A DNA stretch of 64,000 bases, from positions 2,784,808 to 2,848,807 of the forward strand of contig VWZP01010941.1 in assembly GCA_013396995.1 (NCBI GenBank), given 5' to 3'. The stretch's first letter is position 1. The number at the start of each line of letters is the position of its first letter. The translations under genes and the position numbers were made by a program. The notes beneath the pieces are model-generated. The model was given only the letters and a program-made list of their open reading frames with translations, did not search any database and was not told where the DNA came from. Below are positions 58,871 to 64,000 of this stretch, piece by piece. The DNA is from Dicaeum eximium. Taxonomy: Eukaryota > Chordata > Aves > Passeriformes > Dicaeidae.

Positions 58871-61800
58871 ACTGGCATCTAATACAGTTCCAAACCCCAA
58901 ACACAATCTCTAAGTCCCTGTTACACTTTGTGTACCCTCCTAGACACACGTGGCTCATAACAAACGCTGTTATTAAGAAGTCTTTCCATGGGTCACTAAA
59001 GTAACATTTACTTAATCATGATGTCTATCACTATTGATTATTCCATTTTTCTACTTAGTAGATGGATTTTAAAGAACATCTGAAGGGGGTCTCAAATTGT
59101 TTTTGTCTGGAATAGTTGAGGTGTACTTACTGAGTCCATTTGGTAGTTAGCTATACCCAAAATAAATAAGTGGACTTATGCAAACATGGTTTTCACTAAT
59201 GGGAAAAAAAAGAAAAAAAGGAAGGGATAGAGTTATTCAATAAGCAGTAGTATCAATGATGTCTCTTTTCTTACAGACATCTTACATTTTTCAGTGACTT
59301 TGTATTTTCTGTATTCAGAGGATCTCTTCCAAACTGTCTTCTCTCTGTCAGTACTCTGGATTCCCTCTTTATTGGTTAGACTGGAGGCAGTCTACCTTTT
59401 TCTTCACTTCAAGCTGAACATGTGCCTATCAGGGTGACACTGATTTTGTCAGAACACAAATCAGAGCAACTTCTCCTATAGAGGAATAATGTGAGTCTTG
59501 CTTACCTCTATACAAGTAGGAACTTTAAAAGATTGTCTCTTTGTTAAACATCACTGAAATCAGCCTGTAAGTTCTGTAACTATTGGGAATCTGGAGGAGT
59601 GCTGGTGAAAACATTATCCAAATGTACAACAGCCCTTTTTCAATCAGCAGAACTAAAAATCTCAGTTATCAGCATTACTGCTATATTACTGAGTTCATAA
59701 CTCCAGAAGAATCATCTGATATTATTTTAAAACATGTTTTCTTACTAAATCTGCTGGTGCTTTAACATTTATAATCATTATGTTGTAGTGGTTTTAAGTT
59801 TAATTTCTACTCCAAATCATTAAAATTTATGTTACAAAATAAGAAAGGGGGCAACAAAATCCCTTCTTGGGAAGTTAAATTAAAAGTGTTTTCCAGAAGT
59901 GGCCATCAGCCAGTTTCAAGTCTGTAGGAAAAGATACTCAAAGAACTCACAGTTAACTACCACAAGAATTAACAGCAATGCTGATTAGGGGTTTCTTTCC
60001 TTCTACATTACAGTGAGCTGGAATGATCCACAGTCACTTTAGGACTAGGAATTCCCAAATGGTCTCAGTTTAAATCATCTGCCTATACTGAGTAAAATGC
60101 TACTGCCTTTATTAAAACAGATCAGTCATGCTTGCCACAAGTGGAGATAGACCAAAAGGAAAGAAGGGGGAAAATGAAAGAAGAAAAACTTGTAAAATCT
60201 TAAAACATTCTGACTATTTTTTTTTTTCCCCTTTTGAAGTCTTTCCTCAGAGACAAGGCAAATATTGGTTTATAATATATGGGACAATGTGAGAATCTAT
60301 AAATGTGGTCATGCACTAAGCATGATGGAATTTACTGCTGCTGCACTGCCTGTCTCAGACACAGAGTAGGTTGCCCACTTTTCAGCACAGAGCAGTCACA
60401 TTTTCTCAGTTGGGAGCACAACATCATATGCAACACTACATTTCTCAGAAGTCCATTTCCTAGGTTTAGGCTCTGTGGACCTCATCACTTCTGTATTAAG
60501 AACACATGATAAGGTATAACATGGCCATGACCACCCAAATCCCTTTTTATCAGTAATGTTAACTATCTCACTGCCAAAAATGTCAAATGGAGCAGCAACA
60601 ACAGGAACAGTCATTTACTTTTGGAGGAAGGTGACATTTCTACTCTTTTGGTACATTAGCTCCTTTTGAAATGCCACAGAACATTCACAGAACTGGTGAA
60701 ATTTAATAAAAGAATTACTTATGCAAAATAGGACATAAAAAGACAGAGAAGGTTACAGTTGGAAGTTAAGAGAAGTTAAAAGATATATATCAGGTTTGGG
60801 AAGCATCTAATAGAATAAAAAACCGAAAAACAAAAATAGGTTTCCTCTGGGAGAAATAGAAACCAACGGCAATACTTTAGTCAGACCAATTCTATTCAAC
60901 CAAAAAAACAGGAAACAGCTTAATGGGTGGCCAAGATACACAGCCCTGTCCTCCAGTCCAACAAATGGCCAAGAATCCTAAACAGGAATTCATAGTAGAA
61001 AATAAACAACTTGTGAACATGAGCAGTAGCAGCTGGAATCAGGCTGTTCCAGCCCTTCAAAAAATCCAAGATGTTAATAGCTCAGAGGAATAAATCTCTA
61101 AAGTAGGAGGAGTACATGGTTAATATGTGAATTACCAAGGTGCCACATAACAATTTAAGGTACAGTGAGCAAGCATGGGCAGTTTGGGACACTGAGAACA
61201 GGGACAAGTTGAGGAACATGTGGTAAAAGAATGATCCCAGTACTGTTAGCTTTCCTGGAATGACTGGGAGGTTCAGAGGAAGCAAAACCCACCAGGACTA
61301 CTCACACTGCTAGAAAAACACCAGCCAATTGACGAGAAATACTCCTTTTTCCTTACTGGCAGTCGTGGAGACTTACTGGGGTTAAGTGTCTCTTGATATT
61401 CATGGATTTTTAAAAAAAAAAAAATTTAATTTGTCTCAAATAAATTGGAAAAAACTGACTATATTTTATTTTTTTAGAAAAAGAAAAGTCTGTGCTTTCA
61501 AAAGCTGTTGGAGTTTAAGGATTTTGCATGATGTAGATATTTGCTACAGGGTGATATCATGGCTTTGTGTCTGCCATAAATGACACACCATTTAAGCTCT
61601 GTCAGACGTGAAGTGCTGCCTTCAGAGGTGCCATGACACATTTCCAGCACCTTTCCTCATCATAAATTAGGAGGTTCCACCCCCACAGAGTCTGGGAACT
61701 CAAGAAGCAATGAGGAAGATCTGACTCCTCCCACTGCCAGTGCTTCTTTGGATGCCTCTAAGAGCTTAATATTTTCAGTAATTCTCTTTTCTAGTTAGAT

Positions 61801-63038
61801 AGAAAGTCATAGTTGAGAGGAGCTGAGGGCTTCATTTATTTGAATTATTATAATCTAAAAAGCCACCTTTGATGTCAAGATGTTAATATTTGTACATAGT
61901 GTCCTGGCCAGAAGAAAAGAAGCAAAGAGGGAAAAGAAGCATAGTGGGAAAATGAAAACAGGTCACTGAGGTACAAAGCTCTTTTGAAATTTGTGGGGAA
62001 ATTAGAATAAAAAAAGATTTACTGTAAGCTTTTAGTGGCAATTTAGATTCTGCCCTTATTTTAGCTAAAGCCATTCAGCCATCTGATATTGGAAAGTGAT
62101 GTTTTCAGGACGAATAGCAGAACACACCTGCAAGGAACAATTCTGACTTTTTGTAATGCTAAGAAACATTTTATGAATGATTAGGGTTCAGTTAGTAACT
62201 ATTCAACCTAGGCTTTTTGTTTAACTGAAGCAGATTGACAATTTGAGTTTCTCAGAAATACAGATGGACAAGGTCAGTACATCTCTGTTTTTCATCCAGG
62301 CAGTCAGGTAGAAAATTAGCCAACTGAACTCCATAACTCCATCTGTCTTTTAAATTTTTTTTTTCACTTCCTTTTTGAAATTTTTCGCCTTTTCTCATAA
62401 TTGGGCTTGTGGATAAGCTTTCTGCTTACTTTTACTGTTCTTCCAGGCTTTCTCTGTAGGCTGATATTGTCCTATCACAGCATTCCACAAGCTCTTTGCT
62501 TCTGTGCTTTTTGCACCACTGGCTACAGATTTTAAATTGAAGTCATTAAGTTGTTGTGCAATTTTTAGACATGACCACCAATGTAAAGGTCAGGTCACCC
62601 ATTTCTAAGATAAACTGCTGAGTTATATTTTATTGAGTAAAAGCCTGCGTAGACCTTGCTTGAAATTCTTCAGTAGGAAACATCCCTGCATTGACACAAA
62701 GTGTGAAGTTAGATGAATTTAAATGTATCAGCCATAAATAGAAAAAAGACTTTCTTTTTCTGGCCCTATACTGGGACCAGAATATATGATATACAGCAGT
62801 GACATGACTCATGTGAGACTGAGAAATTGAAGTATAGTTCCTGATTTAAACAGATAAAGACATTGAATCATTATGTCCCACGGGAATTTTCTAACTATTT
62901 TGAGTAACTGCCATTTTGTGGTTCTCAATAATTTTCTCTCTCCTACTTCTCTGTTTCTCCTGCCTCGTCTTGATTTCATTGTAACACAAAATTGAATTTT
63001 TTCTTAAATGTCATATTCCATTTCAATATGGAAACCTT

Positions 63039-63100
63039 GATACTAAGAATGTAGTATCAAGAATACTAAGAATGTAACTAATACTAAGAATGTAGTATCC
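63039..63100 (+). repeat. Short tandem repeat of TACTAAGAATGTA
   Basis: The 13-base word TACTAAGAATGTA occurs at 63041, 63064 and 63082, twice followed by GTATC. Unit spacing is 23 and 18 bases. It lies about 100 bases upstream of the CR1 scrap. Confidence 0.8.
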
Positions 63101-63194
63101 ACCCACAGATATTCTATCAGACATCATGTTTTGAGCAATTATTATTTTAAGTACCAACTCCCCTGCAAAGGGACAGATGTTTCCCAACAGAAAT

Positions 63195-63292
63195 GAGTGT
63201 ACCTGGCACTGGGGAGGCCACACCTCAAATCCTGTCATCAGTTCTGGGCTCTCACTAAAAGACAGACTTTGAGGAGCTGGAGCAAGTAGGGA
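63195..63292 (+). mobile_element. CR1 LINE fragment (about 100 bp)
   Basis: The stretch CTGGCACTGGGGAGGCCACA, followed by CCTCAAATCCTGTCATCAG, TTCTGGGCTCTCACTAAAAG and TTTGAGGAGCTGGAGCAAG, matches the conserved part of CR1 ORF2 coding for the block near L-RPHLE..F. Both ends are truncated. Plus orientation, as for the other two CR1 pieces. Confidence 0.8.
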
Positions 63293-64000
63293 TAATATTT
63301 TTTGGCTTCAGGGTGTGGTGCCATAGAATCCTTTAATAATAAACTTTATGTTAGTTATCAGTAGCTTCTTAAGAATCTGCACGTAGGTAGCTTCATCTAA
63401 TTCTTTAGCAACACTCTCCATCTGGACTACTTTTTAATGGACTATGTCATTCTTTCTCATCAAAATCTTCAAATATCCAAAATAAATGATTGAAAATCAT
63501 GAAATACCACTAAACCACCACCCATTTCTGAGCTCTAGTTCAGAAAATAACATTGAACAGAGTATAAGTATTAAATATAGAGAATGGGACAGTAGTAATA
63601 AAATGACACTTCACAATTTATCATAAGTACATATCAATAGTACAAAAGTTATAATTTTTCTGATAATATGGAGTCTTTAAGTGACACAAATTTTTTTTTG
63701 TGTTTACTTCTTCTGAAGGAAAGAAATTAACACCACACTTAATAAATGCAACAAAACCCTAAAAAACATAATGATAACAGTTTCTCTCTACTGTTTTAGG
63801 GAGAAAGAACTTGCTACTTTAATTTAAATTGAAACACATTTTTAAAGTTCCTGACCCCTAATATCAAAGTTGTAATTCTCCTACTTTTATGCAAGGTAAG
63901 GAAGTAGTCACAAAAAAAGGCACTAAATGAGATCTAAGATAACTTCTGTGCATCAAAAATGCATTTTCAGAGCGCAATATACCCAGTGAAATCCTGGTAA
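63293..64000. other. Unique AT-rich non-coding DNA
   Basis: I see no gene or repeat in the last 0.7 kb beyond a T-run near 63690. Confidence 0.55.

Larger units (their letters stand above)
56468..63038. other. Unique AT-rich non-coding DNA
   Basis: No gene is supported in this 6.6-kb stretch. A C-run (57291-57308), GA-rich patches near 58050 and poly-T/A runs near 60220 and 61412 are the simple repeats seen. A region near 58640-58870 has the look of conserved regulatory DNA. All frames are under 90 codons and unremarkable. Confidence 0.55.

Overview
This window looks like a stretch of bird chromosome, most likely passerine. The main evidence is three decayed CR1 LINE fragments. Two of them keep the avian-type CR1 3' end, which closes in an ATTCTATG-like motif. 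There is also one solo LTR of a type common in bird genomes. The rest is AT-rich, single-copy-looking sequence with few repeats and no bacterial-style gene organisation. The bird call is firm; the passerine call is inferred from the style of the repeats.

I find no complete protein-coding gene, no rRNA or tRNA gene and no CRISPR array. Nearly all open frames are short, overlap on both strands and lack splice or homology support. The window therefore reads as intergenic sequence (a gene desert) or the inside of a very large intron. Five segments have exon-like splice signals or coding-like composition (6411-7162, 14750-14793, 19855-20077, 44780-44927, 56375-56467). They are given as low-confidence candidates because such signals arise by chance in 64 kb.

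Layout. 1-22 kb: unique AT-rich DNA with small simple repeats and two stretches that look like conserved regulatory elements; the second holds a perfect 14-bp palindrome of two opposed GATA sites. 22.35-22.89 kb: the 3' end of a CR1 element. 22.9-32 kb: unique DNA. 32.17-32.67 kb: a minus-strand LTR with recognisable TATA and polyadenylation signals. 33-42 kb: unique DNA with possible regulatory elements and an unidentified minus-strand ORF remnant. 42.66-43.47 kb: an isolated GC-rich, CpG-poor island. 45.69-47.30 kb: a 1.6-kb block made almost only of A and C on the plus strand, with internal segmental duplications. 49.90-50.72 kb: a CR1 copy with an internal deletion and a broken reverse transcriptase active site. 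50.7-64 kb: unique DNA, a short tandem repeat and a third CR1 scrap at 63.2 kb.

The most unusual object is the A/C-only block. Its long minus-strand open frame (446 codons, mostly Phe, Leu, Val and Cys) is explained by composition: stop codons need T on either strand's reading, and T and G are nearly absent from the plus strand. Its higher-order duplications, and short tracts of the same composition elsewhere in the window, are real sequence observations. I saw nothing supporting a novel protein-based system.
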